A stretch of 64,000 nt of DNA from positions 62,001 through 126,000 of the forward strand of contig NZ_FOHV01000007.1 in the NCBI RefSeq assembly GCF_900111395.1. Reading direction: 5' to 3'. The DNA is from Thorsellia anophelis DSM 18579 (GTDB taxonomy: Bacteria; Pseudomonadota; Gammaproteobacteria; Enterobacterales; Thorselliaceae). Positions 48,096 to 57,496 of the stretch are shown here, one piece after another (within the stretch, counting starts at the first letter, position 1; the number at the start of each line of letters is the position of its first letter). A program made the position numbers and the translations under genes. The notes under the pieces were generated by a model. The model had not been told where the DNA came from. It did not search any database and saw nothing but the letters and a program-made list of their open reading frames with translations.

Positions 48096-49013
48096 ATGGC
48101 TAATATTATTAAGAAAGTTGGTTTGACTGTTTCTGCTATTGCGCTTGGTGTTGCTTCATTTACTGCAAGTGCTAAAGATTTAGTGATTGGCATGTCATTT
48201 CAAGAATTAAATAATCCTTATTTTGTTGTGATGAAAGAAGCTTTGGAAGAAGCAGCTGGCACGATGAATGCGAAGGTTTATGTATCTGACGCTGCGCATG
48301 ATGTTGCAAAACAGATTAATGACATTGAAGATATGCTTCAAAAAGATATCGACATTTTATTAATAAACCCAACTGATTCTGTAGGTGTTCAATCCGCTGT
48401 TGAATCTGCCAAAAATGTCGGTGTTACAGTAATTGCGATTGATGCTCAGGCACAAGGTCCAATTGATTCATTTGTTGGTTCTAAAAACTATGATGCAGGC
48501 TACCAATCAGGTCAGTTCTTAGCTAAATCAATTGGTGGTAAAGGTGAAGTTGCAATTTTAGATGGTATTCCAGTTGTTCCAATTTTAGAGCGTGTAAAAG
48601 GCTTTGAAGATGCAGTAAAAGAATTTCCTGAAATTAAAATTGTGACGAAACAAAATGGTAAACAAGAGCGCGATACTTCATTGTCTGTTACCGAAAATAT
48701 GATTCAAGCTAATCCTAATTTAGTAGGTATCTTCAGCGTGAATGATACAGGTGCTTTAGGTGCATTAACAGCAATTGAGGCAAGTGGTCTTGATATTAAA
48801 TTAGTGAGCGTAGATGGATTCCCAGAAGCGATTGATGCAATTTTAAAAGATGATTCTAAGTTTATTGCAACAGCGGCTCAATTTCCACGTGATCAAGTCA
48901 GAATTGGTCTTGGTGTTGGTTTAGCTAGGCATTGGGGAGCGAATGTAGCTAAAGAAACTCCTGTTGATATTAAATTAATCGAAAAATCAAATGCAGCAGG
49001 CTTTAGCTGGTAG
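48096..49013 (+). CDS. Ribose-type ABC transporter substrate-binding protein
   Basis: 305 residues with signal peptide (basic start, IALGVASFTASA|KDL) and RbsB fold: DLVIGMSFQELNNPYFVVMKEALEEAA, MLQKDIDILLINPTDSVGV, VIAIDAQ and GVFSVNDTGALGAL (as GIFSVNDTGALGAL). It collects a monosaccharide or polyol in the periplasm for the importer encoded by the next two genes. The substrate may be a pentitol or pentulose, as judged from the kinases and dehydrogenase around it. Confidence 0.9.
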   Translation: MANIIKKVGLTVSAIALGVASFTASAKDLVIGMSFQELNNPYFVVMKEALEEAAGTMNAKVYVSDAAHDVAKQINDIEDMLQKDIDILLINPTDSVGVQSAVESAKNVGVTVIAIDAQAQGPIDSFVGSKNYDAGYQSGQFLAKSIGGKGEVAILDGIPVVPILERVKGFEDAVKEFPEIKIVTKQNGKQERDTSLSVTENMIQANPNLVGIFSVNDTGALGALTAIEASGLDIKLVSVDGFPEAIDAILKDDSKFIATAAQFPRDQVRIGLGVGLARHWGANVAKETPVDIKLIEKSNAAGFSW

Positions 49014-49105
49014 AGTAAAGTATAAGTTGTGAAATAACAATGTTATTTCACAACTTGCATGGTGAATTAAGATTGCATTTATATGTATTGATTAGGGAGT
49101 CTTCA

Positions 49106-50590
49106 ATGATACCACTATTACAATTAAAAAATATTAGAAAATCTTTTCCTGGCGTGAAAGCGCTTGATGGTGTCGATTTGACTCTTCAATCTGGAGAAAT
49201 TCATGCATTGTTAGGTGAAAATGGTGCAGGGAAATCAACATTAATGAAAATATTAAGTGGGATCTACCAACCTGATGAAGGTGAGATTATTTTAAATGGT
49301 GATACCCAAAAATTTAAAAATTATAGAAATGCTATTAGTGCAGGTATTGGTATTATTTTCCAAGAGTTTTCATTAATTCCTTATTTAAATGCAACGGAGA
49401 ATATTTTTTTAAATCGTGAGATTAAAAATAAATTTGGGTTTCTTGATAAAGCGGCAATGACTTATCAAGCTAAAAAATTATTTAAAGGTTTGGAAATTGA
49501 TATCAATTTATCAGTACCAATAAGTCAATTAAGTGTCGCACAGCAGCAATTTGTGGAAATTGCAAAAGCACTATCATTAAATGCAAAAGTATTGATATTA
49601 GATGAACCAACCGCGACACTAACACCTGCAGAGGCAGAACATTTATTTCAAATCATGAATGATTTGAAACTGCAAGGTGTTGGTATGATTTTTATCTCTC
49701 ATCACTTAGATGAGATTTTTGAAGTGTGCGATAAAATTACTGTATTAAGAGATGGCCAATATATTTCTACCACAAATGTAAAAGATACGAATGTAGATGA
49801 ATTAGTTGCATTGATGGTTGGGCGAAAATTAGAACAAGCATTTCCTGAAAAATTAACTGTTCCGCATGATGCACCTACACTTATTGAGGCCAGTATTCAG
49901 CACAAAAAAGATGATCCGATAGATACATTTTCGGTAAAACAAGGTGAAATACTTGGGTTTGCAGGATTAGTGGGTTCTGGTAGAACAGAGCTTGCGCTAG
50001 CATTAATCGGTGCATCTAAATGTCACACCAAGTCGGTTAAATTACAGCATAAAAATATCAAAATTAAAAATCCTTCCGATGCACTTAATCATGGCATTGG
50101 CTTGTTACCTGAAAGTAGAAAAACTCAAGGATTAGTGCTGCCTTTTAGCATTGAAAGAAATATTACGCTTAATAAAAATGAAAAAAAATTAGGACTGCTG
50201 ATTAATCATAAAAATGATTTGAAAATAGTGTTAGAACAAATAAAAAGTGTTGGTGTTAAAACGCCAAGTCACGAAACTGCAGTGAATACTTTAAGCGGTG
50301 GTAATCAACAAAAAGTGGTTATTGCAAGATGGCTACATAACCCGTGTAAGATTTTAATTTTTGATGAGCCTACACGTGGAATTGATGTTGGTGCAAAAGC
50401 TGAAATCTATGAAATTATGCAGCAGCTAGTGATAAAAGGTGTTTCAGTTATCATTATTTCTTCTGAATTACCTGAAATTTTAGGTTTATGTAACCGTGTG
50501 CTCGTGTTTAGATCTGGTCATATTGTTGCAGAACTAGCAGGGGAAAACATTAATTCACAAAATATTATGCTTGAAGCGACGGGAAATTAA
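49106..50590 (+). CDS. Ribose-type ABC transporter ATPase (RbsA-like)
   Basis: 494 residues, two fused NBDs. NBD1: Walker A GENGAGKST (38-46), signature LSVAQQQ, Walker B VLILDEPTATLT. NBD2: degenerate Walker A GLVGSGRTE, signature LSGGNQQK and LIFDEPTRGIDVGAKAEIY (RbsA fingerprint). Start at 49106, after AGGGAG; an upstream extension is not supported. It powers import with the following permease. Two bases separate it from that gene. Confidence 0.94.
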   Translation: MIPLLQLKNIRKSFPGVKALDGVDLTLQSGEIHALLGENGAGKSTLMKILSGIYQPDEGEIILNGDTQKFKNYRNAISAGIGIIFQEFSLIPYLNATENIFLNREIKNKFGFLDKAAMTYQAKKLFKGLEIDINLSVPISQLSVAQQQFVEIAKALSLNAKVLILDEPTATLTPAEAEHLFQIMNDLKLQGVGMIFISHHLDEIFEVCDKITVLRDGQYISTTNVKDTNVDELVALMVGRKLEQAFPEKLTVPHDAPTLIEASIQHKKDDPIDTFSVKQGEILGFAGLVGSGRTELALALIGASKCHTKSVKLQHKNIKIKNPSDALNHGIGLLPESRKTQGLVLPFSIERNITLNKNEKKLGLLINHKNDLKIVLEQIKSVGVKTPSHETAVNTLSGGNQQKVVIARWLHNPCKILIFDEPTRGIDVGAKAEIYEIMQQLVIKGVSVIIISSELPEILGLCNRVLVFRSGHIVAELAGENINSQNIMLEATGN

Positions 50591-50592
50591 TT

Positions 50593-51582
50593 ATGAATAC
50601 ATCGACTCAATCTTTAGAAAGCGTTAATCAAATTGAAAATGGTATTAAATCAAGATTTATTAAATATACAAAACAGCCTGCATTTTATCCATTTGTCGGT
50701 CTATTGATATTATTTATATTTATGTCTTTATTTAATGATTCATTTTTTACTAAAAATAATATTACTAATATATTAAGACAAGTCTCAATTAATGCCATCA
50801 TCGCAGTTGGTATGACATTTGCGATCTTAAAAGGTGGGATTGACCTTTCTGTAGGCGCTGTTATGGCGCTTGCTGGTACTGTCACTGCAACGTTATTAGT
50901 TGCAGGTATTCCTATTCCGCTTGCAATTATTGCAGGTATTATTGTTGGCGCTCTTTTTGGATTTGCAAATGGTTTTTGTATTGCAATTGGTAAAATGCCA
51001 CCGATTATTGTGACCTTTGCTACCATGGGGATAGCGAGAGGCTTCGCACTTCTTTATACAGGTGGATACCCAATATCAGGTTTGCCATCAGCATTTGATT
51101 TTCTCGGTAAAGGGGTACTTTTTGGTATACAAGTTCCGATTATTATTATGGCCATTGTGTTTATCATTGCTTATATGATACTAGTTCATCTCCCTTTTGG
51201 CCGTCATGTATATGCCATTGGTGGAAATGAAGAATCTGCCAGATTATCTGGTATTAAAGTGGTAAATGTTAAATTATGGGTCTACATTATTAGTGGTACA
51301 TGTGCTGCGATTGCAGGAATTGTATTGACATCTAGATTAATGAGTGCACAGCCAAACTCTGGATTAGGGTTTGAGCTTGATGCGATTGCAGCGGTTGTGC
51401 TTGGTGGCGCTGCTATTTCTGGAGGGAAAGGAACGATTATTGGTACACTTGTTGGAGCTATTTTATTAGGCGTGCTCAGTAATGGGCTCAACTTAATGGA
51501 TGTATCATCTTACCTACAAAATGTCATTAAAGGCTGTATTATTCTGTGTGCTATTTACCTAAGCTCGAATAAGAATGCTTAA
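50593..51582 (+). CDS. Ribose-type ABC transporter permease (RbsC-like)
   Basis: 329 residues, about 10 membrane segments. Typical pieces: NILRQVSINAIIAVGMTFAILKGGIDLSVGAVMALAG (short piece GGIDLSVGAVMAL), YAIGGNEESARLSGI (the EAA-like cytoplasmic loop) and GLGFELDAIAAVVLGGAAISGGKGTI. It pairs with the ATPase and binding protein. Same operon as the dehydrogenase and kinases. Confidence 0.94.
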   Translation: MNTSTQSLESVNQIENGIKSRFIKYTKQPAFYPFVGLLILFIFMSLFNDSFFTKNNITNILRQVSINAIIAVGMTFAILKGGIDLSVGAVMALAGTVTATLLVAGIPIPLAIIAGIIVGALFGFANGFCIAIGKMPPIIVTFATMGIARGFALLYTGGYPISGLPSAFDFLGKGVLFGIQVPIIIMAIVFIIAYMILVHLPFGRHVYAIGGNEESARLSGIKVVNVKLWVYIISGTCAAIAGIVLTSRLMSAQPNSGLGFELDAIAAVVLGGAAISGGKGTIIGTLVGAILLGVLSNGLNLMDVSSYLQNVIKGCIILCAIYLSSNKNA

Positions 51583-51636
51583 TTGAATTCTGTACGATGG
51601 TGTTGAGATTAACGGTTAAATTAAATGGAAATGACT

Positions 51637-53115
51637 ATGGTTTATTTTATTGGTATCGATATTGGTGGCACGGTTGTCAAAGTAGGTTTGTATGACTTGC
51701 AAGGTAATGAAATTGGTGTGGAATCTATAAATGAGAATTTATTAACCCCACAGCAGGGCTATTGCGAAAGAGACATGAATCTCTTTTGGCAAAATATCTG
51801 CCAATTACTCAACACCTTGATATCCAATAAACAGATAACACCTAGTCAGATTAAAGGTATTAGTTTTAGTGCGCATGGAAAAGGGTTATATGCGATAGAT
51901 AAAGCAGGTAACCCAGTACGTAATGGTATTATATCATCAGATACACGGGCTGATGATATTGCAAGAGCAACCGGGAATAATAAAGACTATCAAGCTGTTT
52001 ATAATGTCTCTTATCAACAGTTATGGCCAAGCCATCCTGCAATTTTATTGTCTTGGATGAAAACGCATGAGTCTGCTAAATACGATAAGATTGATACAGT
52101 CTTTATGGCGCATGATTATATCCGCTTTAAGTTAACTGGCCAAAAGCATGCTGAACTAACGAATATTGCTGCTAGCAATTTGGTTAATCAGCAGTTAGGT
52201 GCTTATGATGATTCATTGTTTGACTATTTCAATATCAGTGATATCAAACATGCGTTACCACCGATTATTCAATCTACTGAATTGGCAGGATACATTACTG
52301 AGGAAAGTGCCGCACTGACAGGTTTACTGGTTGGTACACCTGTGTATGCTGGTTTTTTTGATGTTGTCTCCGCCTCAGTGGTTTCAGGTGTTTTTGATGA
52401 TACCCAGCTTAGCGTTGTATTGGGTACGTGGTCAATTACGACATCGGTAATGAACCAAATCACACTTGATGATAATTACCCTTATATATGGGGTAATTAC
52501 TGTTTAAAAGATAAATTTTATGTTCATGAAGGGACGCCAACCTCCGCAAGCAACTTAGATTGGATGTTAAAAGTCTTTTTTAATGGTGATACTCGCTATT
52601 ATGAACATTTTGAACAATGGGCATCTGATTATATGGATAATCCTACAACTGATATTGTTTTCATGCCATATCTGTTTGCATCCAATACCAGTAAACCATT
52701 GCCTGCAACTATATTTGGATTAAGTGCCAATCATGAATTATCAGATATTTTGCCTGCTGTTTATCATGGTATTATCTCTTCACATTTAATTCACCATAAA
52801 AGAATCCTAAAGATCAATCCTAATATTAAAGAAGTACGATTGACTGGCGGACCATCTCAGTCAAAGGCATGGATGCAAATGTTCAGTGATGCCTTTGGAT
52901 TGCCGGTAGACGTAGTTGATGTAAAGCAATCAGGCTGCAAGGGTGCAGCAATGTGCGCAGCAGTGGGTGCGGGATTTTATAAAGATTTGGATGAGGCTCA
53001 AAAAAATATGCTAAATGGGTTTACACGTTATGAACCAAGGCATCATCTAAAACAAATTTATGATGCTCATTTTGATAAGTTTATGAACTTAGTGACATTA
53101 CTAGAGCAGCATTGA
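51637..53115 (+). CDS. FGGY pentulose kinase, L-xylulokinase (LyxK)-like
   Basis: About 492 residues from the ATG at 51637, which has GGAAATG before it; an ATG four codons upstream lacks a ribosome binding site. Family motifs: GIDIGGTVVKVGLYD, SFSAHGKGLYAIDKAGNPV, SSDTRADDIARA, FMAHDYIRFKLTGQ, GFFDVVSASVVSG, LGTWSITTSV, HEGTPTSASNLDWM and VRLTGGPSQSKAWMQMFSDAFG. Paralogue of LyxK at 34181, closest to L-xylulose kinases. It probably phosphorylates L-xylulose, which SgbU and UlaF then convert to D-xylulose-5-phosphate. Confidence 0.87.
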   Translation: MVYFIGIDIGGTVVKVGLYDLQGNEIGVESINENLLTPQQGYCERDMNLFWQNICQLLNTLISNKQITPSQIKGISFSAHGKGLYAIDKAGNPVRNGIISSDTRADDIARATGNNKDYQAVYNVSYQQLWPSHPAILLSWMKTHESAKYDKIDTVFMAHDYIRFKLTGQKHAELTNIAASNLVNQQLGAYDDSLFDYFNISDIKHALPPIIQSTELAGYITEESAALTGLLVGTPVYAGFFDVVSASVVSGVFDDTQLSVVLGTWSITTSVMNQITLDDNYPYIWGNYCLKDKFYVHEGTPTSASNLDWMLKVFFNGDTRYYEHFEQWASDYMDNPTTDIVFMPYLFASNTSKPLPATIFGLSANHELSDILPAVYHGIISSHLIHHKRILKINPNIKEVRLTGGPSQSKAWMQMFSDAFGLPVDVVDVKQSGCKGAAMCAAVGAGFYKDLDEAQKNMLNGFTRYEPRHHLKQIYDAHFDKFMNLVTLLEQH

Positions 53116-53246
53116 TATTAACAAGACAAAAAATGAGTGGTATTTAGGCAATTAGTATAAAAAGTAGTGTAAACGATAATTAAGATGTATAGTTTGACCA
53201 TAGCCTAATAGGTGAATTAGCTGTCATTTTTATTAAGGAATAAGCT

Positions 53247-54287
53247 GTGGCCAAAGATAACTCAACCATTATTGATATTGCTGCAAAAGCTGGTGTAACA
53301 AATATAACTGTTTCTAGGGCATTCAATAAACCACATTTAGTAAAGAAAGTTACCAGAGAAAAAATTTTAGCGATTGCAAAAGAACTCAATTATGTGCCCA
53401 ATGCTTTTGCAAAAGGACTAAAAAGCAATAAGAGCCAAATTATTGGTATTGTAGCAAGTAGTATATATAACCCATTCTACTCTACACTGATTAAAACTGT
53501 TTCAAGAATTGCACATGAACAAGGCTATCAAATCATGATTTTTGATTCAGATGGTAAACAAGATGTTGAACACCAGGCGATTAAAACATTATTAAGTTAT
53601 CAAGCAGAAGGAATTTTATTGTCAGTGATTAGGGATGATAAAATGTATAAGCCAGATTATTTAGACATGCTTGATGAATATAATATTCCAATTGTTTTAA
53701 TAGACCGGGATATTCAAGATAAGACATTGAGTGGTGTTTTTTTGGATAATCATCAAATTGGTGTTGATTCGGGTATCTACATTGCAAAAAAACAAATTGA
53801 CCGTTTATTGATTATTGGTGGACCTAAAGACTCTTTGATTACGCAAACTCGTATCAAAGGTATTAAACACGGCCTAGGGAATCTAAAAGATGAAATCATT
53901 ATTGATAAACTATTTGGGGATTATTCATTTATAGAGCAAAAAGAAGCCTTATTCGAATATTTAACCCGAAAAGAGTTACCTAATATGATTGTATGCCTAA
54001 ATGGTATTATTGCAATTGGTGCGTTGACGATTTGTCATGTATTAAACCTACAAGATAAAATATTATTTTTTTCGGTTGATCACCCGCCAAATTCTCAGGC
54101 TTATGGTCAGTTTATTCCCGGCATTTACCATAATTCTGACGAAATAGGGCAGATTGCAGCAGAGATTTTATTTGATAAGATCAATGTACCTGAATTAGTG
54201 AATCGACCGTTAAGAAAGGTAGTAAAAGGACACCTACAGACTAACAAAAGATTTTTCTTGAAAGATTTTCTTGCTGAACTAAGCTAA
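53247..54287 (+). CDS. LacI-family transcriptional regulator
   Basis: 346 residues, GTG start with AAGGA about 8 bases upstream. N-terminal HTH: TIIDIAAKAGVTNITVSRAFNKP. Core: IGIVASSIYNPFYSTLIKTVSRIAHEQGYQIMIFD-type LacI sugar-binding domain (pieces SSIYNPFYSTLI and QAEGILLSVI), IPIVLIDRD and MIVCLNGIIAIGALT. It lies between two sugar kinases and probably controls the ulaF-to-kinase cluster. No close subfamily recognised. Effector unknown. Confidence 0.9.
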   Translation: MAKDNSTIIDIAAKAGVTNITVSRAFNKPHLVKKVTREKILAIAKELNYVPNAFAKGLKSNKSQIIGIVASSIYNPFYSTLIKTVSRIAHEQGYQIMIFDSDGKQDVEHQAIKTLLSYQAEGILLSVIRDDKMYKPDYLDMLDEYNIPIVLIDRDIQDKTLSGVFLDNHQIGVDSGIYIAKKQIDRLLIIGGPKDSLITQTRIKGIKHGLGNLKDEIIIDKLFGDYSFIEQKEALFEYLTRKELPNMIVCLNGIIAIGALTICHVLNLQDKILFFSVDHPPNSQAYGQFIPGIYHNSDEIGQIAAEILFDKINVPELVNRPLRKVVKGHLQTNKRFFLKDFLAELS

Positions 54288-54315
54288 TTTTCTTTATCTC
54301 TATTATGGAGTCGTT

Positions 54316-55914
54316 ATGCAAAGAGAGTATTTTATTGGTGTTGATGTGGGGTCTGGCAGTGCCAGAGCCGGTATCTATGATAAAGATGGCAAACGTATTG
54401 CTTTTGATAGCCGGAATATTCAGCAGTTTCATTACAAAGAACTCTACGTAGAACAATCATCAAATGATATATGGTCTAATGTCTGTGCGGTAGTTAAAAA
54501 TGTGCTTAAGTATGCAGATGTGAAGTCATCACAAATTAAATCTATAGGATTTGATGCAACATGCTCTTTAGTTGCCCTCGATAAAAATGATGAACCCATA
54601 TCCATGAATATAGACAGTTCTTTGAATGAACAGAATATTATAATGTGGATGGATCATCGTGCAGGAAAACAAGTTGACTTAATTAATGCGACTGAACATG
54701 AAGTACTTAAATATGTTGGTGGCGAAATTAACATTGAAATGGAAATCCCTAAGATTTTATGGTTACAACAATTTGATGAGGCCCGTTATAAAAAGGTAGG
54801 ACGTTTTTTTGATCTCAGTGATTTTCTTGTATTTAAAGCAACAGGTAATCCTGTTGGTAGTGTATGCACATTAACGTGCAAGTGGAATTATTTAGCGCAT
54901 GAAAAACGTTTTAGTGATGATTTTTTAGCTGCAATTGGCCTTACATCACTTAAAGATAAATTACCTAAAAAAGTATTAGACGTCGGTGAGATGGCGGGAT
55001 ATTTGAATGCAATTGCTGCTGCTGAATTAGGGCTGGATGAGGGGGTGGTCGTAAGTTCAGGGTTAATAGATGCCCATGCAGGGGGATTAGCATTGGTTGG
55101 TGCTAATCCAGATCGCACGCTATCAATTATAAGTGGTACCTCAAATTGTCATATGATAGTCAATCCCTCGCCTGTATTTGTACCAGGTGTCTGGGGACCT
55201 TATTATTCAGCAATGATTCCAAACTTGTGGCTTTCTGAGGGAGGACAAAGTGCTGCTGGTGCTTTAGTTGACTGGACAATCAGACAAAATGAACATTGGC
55301 CTATTTTGGAAGAAGAATCTACAAAGCGTAACATCAGTGTTTATCAAGTTTTAAATGAATGGGTATTATCATTAGAAAAAAAAGAAAAATGGCCGACAAT
55401 GCATCTACACGTACTTGCAGATCATCACGGTAATAGGTCTCCTCGTTCTAATCCAAATGCAAGGGGTGTCACAGTTGGGCTCACTTTGGAGCATTCTAAA
55501 GATAGTTTAGCAAGAATATATCTTGCCACACTTCAAGCTATAGCTTATGGAACTAAACACATCATACTTGAAATGAAACGCGCAATGCATAATATCCAAC
55601 AAATCACGTTATGTGGTGGCGCTTCAAAGAATCCAATATGGCTAAGAGAATACGCTAATATCACTATGTCGCCAATTTATCTTTCTGAAGAGGAAGATGC
55701 TGTTACATTAGGGGCTGCAATCAATGGTGCTGTGGCAAGCGGCTTTTATTCAAATATTCAAGTAGCATGTCAACATATGGTTAGATTTAAAGAACCAATT
55801 ATGCCCGATTCAAAAACAAATCAGTTCCACTTGGCAAAATATGATATTTATAATGATTTATATGAACAAATGATGAGTGCCCAAAAACGCATGGAAACGT
55901 TTAAGCGTAAATAA
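54316..55914 (+). CDS. FGGY pentulose kinase, D-ribulokinase-like
   Basis: 532 residues. N-terminal FGGY motif FIGVDVGSGSARAGIYD, the ribulokinase-type WMDHRA (111-116), SGLIDAHAGGLALVGANP, SGTSNCHM and CGGASKNPIWLREYANI. The WMDHRAG and long length (about 530) mark the ribulokinase/FGGY branch (D-ribulose or L-ribulose), not xylulokinase. With UlaF as 4-epimerase, L-ribulose would be a productive substrate; D-ribulose from ribitol is the other option. GGAG before the ATG. Last gene of the cluster, 28 bases after the LacI gene. Confidence 0.85.
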   Translation: MQREYFIGVDVGSGSARAGIYDKDGKRIAFDSRNIQQFHYKELYVEQSSNDIWSNVCAVVKNVLKYADVKSSQIKSIGFDATCSLVALDKNDEPISMNIDSSLNEQNIIMWMDHRAGKQVDLINATEHEVLKYVGGEINIEMEIPKILWLQQFDEARYKKVGRFFDLSDFLVFKATGNPVGSVCTLTCKWNYLAHEKRFSDDFLAAIGLTSLKDKLPKKVLDVGEMAGYLNAIAAAELGLDEGVVVSSGLIDAHAGGLALVGANPDRTLSIISGTSNCHMIVNPSPVFVPGVWGPYYSAMIPNLWLSEGGQSAAGALVDWTIRQNEHWPILEEESTKRNISVYQVLNEWVLSLEKKEKWPTMHLHVLADHHGNRSPRSNPNARGVTVGLTLEHSKDSLARIYLATLQAIAYGTKHIILEMKRAMHNIQQITLCGGASKNPIWLREYANITMSPIYLSEEEDAVTLGAAINGAVASGFYSNIQVACQHMVRFKEPIMPDSKTNQFHLAKYDIYNDLYEQMMSAQKRMETFKRK

Positions 55915-55969
55915 AATATCCATGACTCCGTAGAAAGGCCGCATAGGCTTGCTATTTTGCAGTACGTAA

Positions 55970-56002
55970 TAACCATAAACTTTATTTTGAAGTTTATGGT
56001 TA
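55970..56002. terminator. Terminator between convergent kinase gene and treR
   Basis: A 12-bp stem TAACCATAAACT (55970-55981) with AGTTTATGGTTA (55991-56002) around a 9-base T-rich loop. It serves the end of the kinase cluster (+) and of treR (-). Confidence 0.6.
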
Positions 56003-56039
56003 ATCCATTTTTGAATCTCAAATTAATTTTTTAGCACAG

Positions 56040-56783
56040 TTATTTTCTTCTAGCAAAATCAACAAATTTAAATTTATCTGGTCTATGTTTAGATCGTGTA
56101 AATTGAAATAAACGCGTATCATCTAAGTAGGTATATGACGTGACGCAGATTAAAAAATCAAATTGCTGCATATCTAATAATGATTTATCGCGTTCAGTTG
56201 CCGGAATAACGGTGATCTCTCTATGCGTATAACCAATCACAAGTCGCATTTCATCCTCGATATAGCTATACAGTGAGTCTTCAGCTGCTTTTTCTGTAAG
56301 ATCAGTTATGATTTCAGCATTAAGATAATCTTCATCTAAGATAATTGACTCTTCATTAATGCAACGTAATCGTTCAACATAAGTGACTTTAGGTAAAAGA
56401 CCGTTGGTATTTTGAACTTTAAGTTTATCTAAAAATTCAGCAATGGCTAGTATATTGGTTGTATCTATCTTTGTCTGGAATGTTATTAGCTTAGTTTCGA
56501 TTTTCGTATCAGGAAGGGCTAGGGCGACCTCTTTAAAACTCCTAATTCCGGAAAAACTAAGCTCAATTGGCGCTTTATCTAATACAACTGATCCTTTCCC
56601 ATTTATTTTTTGAATATACCCTTGAGTTTGCAGTAGGTTTAGAGTTTTTCGAATGGTGTCTCTAGACGCCTCAAATTCTGACATCAGTGCTCCTTCACTC
56701 GGTAAAAGCTCGCCTGGACGGAAGTGTTTGCGATGAATTTTTTCTAATAGGTAATCATAAATCTTTTGATATTTCGGTTTCAT
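56040..56783 (-). CDS. treR: GntR/UTRA-family trehalose operon repressor, Bacillus TreR type
   Basis: 247 residues. N-terminal GntR HTH: RPGELLPSEGALMSEFEASRDTIRKTLNLLQTQGYIQKINGKGSVVLDK-like region (pieces GELLPSEGALMSEF and YIQKINGKGSVVL). C-terminal UTRA domain ends TRLFQFTRSKHRPDKFKFVDFARRK. This tracks B. subtilis TreR, whose end reads FQYTESRHRLDKFRFVDFARRGK. Bacillus TreR responds to trehalose-6-phosphate. Enteric TreR is a LacI protein, so this is an unusual regulator type for a gammaproteobacterial tre operon. It is 28 kb from treBC (27805), where a GTA-rich palindrome may be its site. Confidence 0.88.
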   Translation of the reverse strand: MKPKYQKIYDYLLEKIHRKHFRPGELLPSEGALMSEFEASRDTIRKTLNLLQTQGYIQKINGKGSVVLDKAPIELSFSGIRSFKEVALALPDTKIETKLITFQTKIDTTNILAIAEFLDKLKVQNTNGLLPKVTYVERLRCINEESIILDEDYLNAEIITDLTEKAAEDSLYSYIEDEMRLVIGYTHREITVIPATERDKSLLDMQQFDFLICVTSYTYLDDTRLFQFTRSKHRPDKFKFVDFARRK

Positions 56784-57009
56784 TTTTCTTTTTTACATCA
56801 ATACTTAAGGTTGAACTGTAATGGTTATGCAATTGTAAGATTGAACTAAGGTAATGGTTAATCAACAATTATCCATATCGTGCATTATCTCAACTTTATG
56901 CCTAGGTAGATAGCATAATTAATCGGTAATTGCCTAAGAATCTAAAAAATACCCTAGGTAGTTATATATCAAAATGAATTTAGCTTAAAATACGGAAACT
57001 AAATACAGC

Positions 57010-57031
57010 ATTCAGTTTCCGTTCAGCTTCA
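57010..57031. promoter_or_regulatory. 11-bp direct repeats in front of the PepSY gene
   Basis: ATTCAGTTTCC (57010-57020) and GTTCAGCTTCA (57021-57031) are back-to-back copies, 8 of 11 bases the same, then TTAAG. Spacing of 11 bases suits a response-regulator dimer of the OmpR class, such as the one at 58128. The 380-base interval 56784-57163 holds no gene. Confidence 0.5.
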
Positions 57032-57163
57032 TTAAGTACAATGAACCTACTTTCAAAGATGTTGGTTACTCATAAATCAAATATCAATCAATTGTTAGCT
57101 ACAGATTGAAAACATCTTTGTATAAGTTCATGGTCATTATTCATTTTACTTAAGGAGTTATCT

Positions 57164-57496
57164 ATGTCACATTTATTGAACCGTTCACCTAAACTACTGC
57201 GTACCAGTTTATTTACTCTAGGAACACTCGCTTTATTCACTCAAGCTTCGATGACTTATGCGATTGATTATGATGAAATGCCGTATGTTCAATCTGCAAT
57301 CGCAGCAGGGGAAGTTTTATCTATCAATGAAATCGCAACGATTGCAAATAAAGCTATACCAGGGCACATTTCAGGAATAGAACTTGATTATGAGTATAAT
57401 ATTTTGGCTTATGAAGTTAAAATCATTACACCAAATGGCGCTAAGCGTAAGCTTGATATCAATGCTAAAACAGGTGAGATTTTATCAAGGTTTTAA
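57164..57496 (+). CDS. Exported PepSY-domain small protein
   Basis: 110 residues: signal peptide (basic, then LFTLGTLALFTQASMTYA) and one PepSY-like module (VQSAIAAGEVLSINEIATIANKAIPGHISGIELDYEYNILAYEVKI; ending DINAKTGEILS). PepSY proteins often restrain a partner in the periplasm. It lies upstream of a second PepSY gene and a two-component system, as with FeuN next to FeuPQ in alphaproteobacteria. AAGGAG before the start. Probably part of the same regulon. Confidence 0.75.
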   Translation: MSHLLNRSPKLLRTSLFTLGTLALFTQASMTYAIDYDEMPYVQSAIAAGEVLSINEIATIANKAIPGHISGIELDYEYNILAYEVKIITPNGAKRKLDINAKTGEILSRF

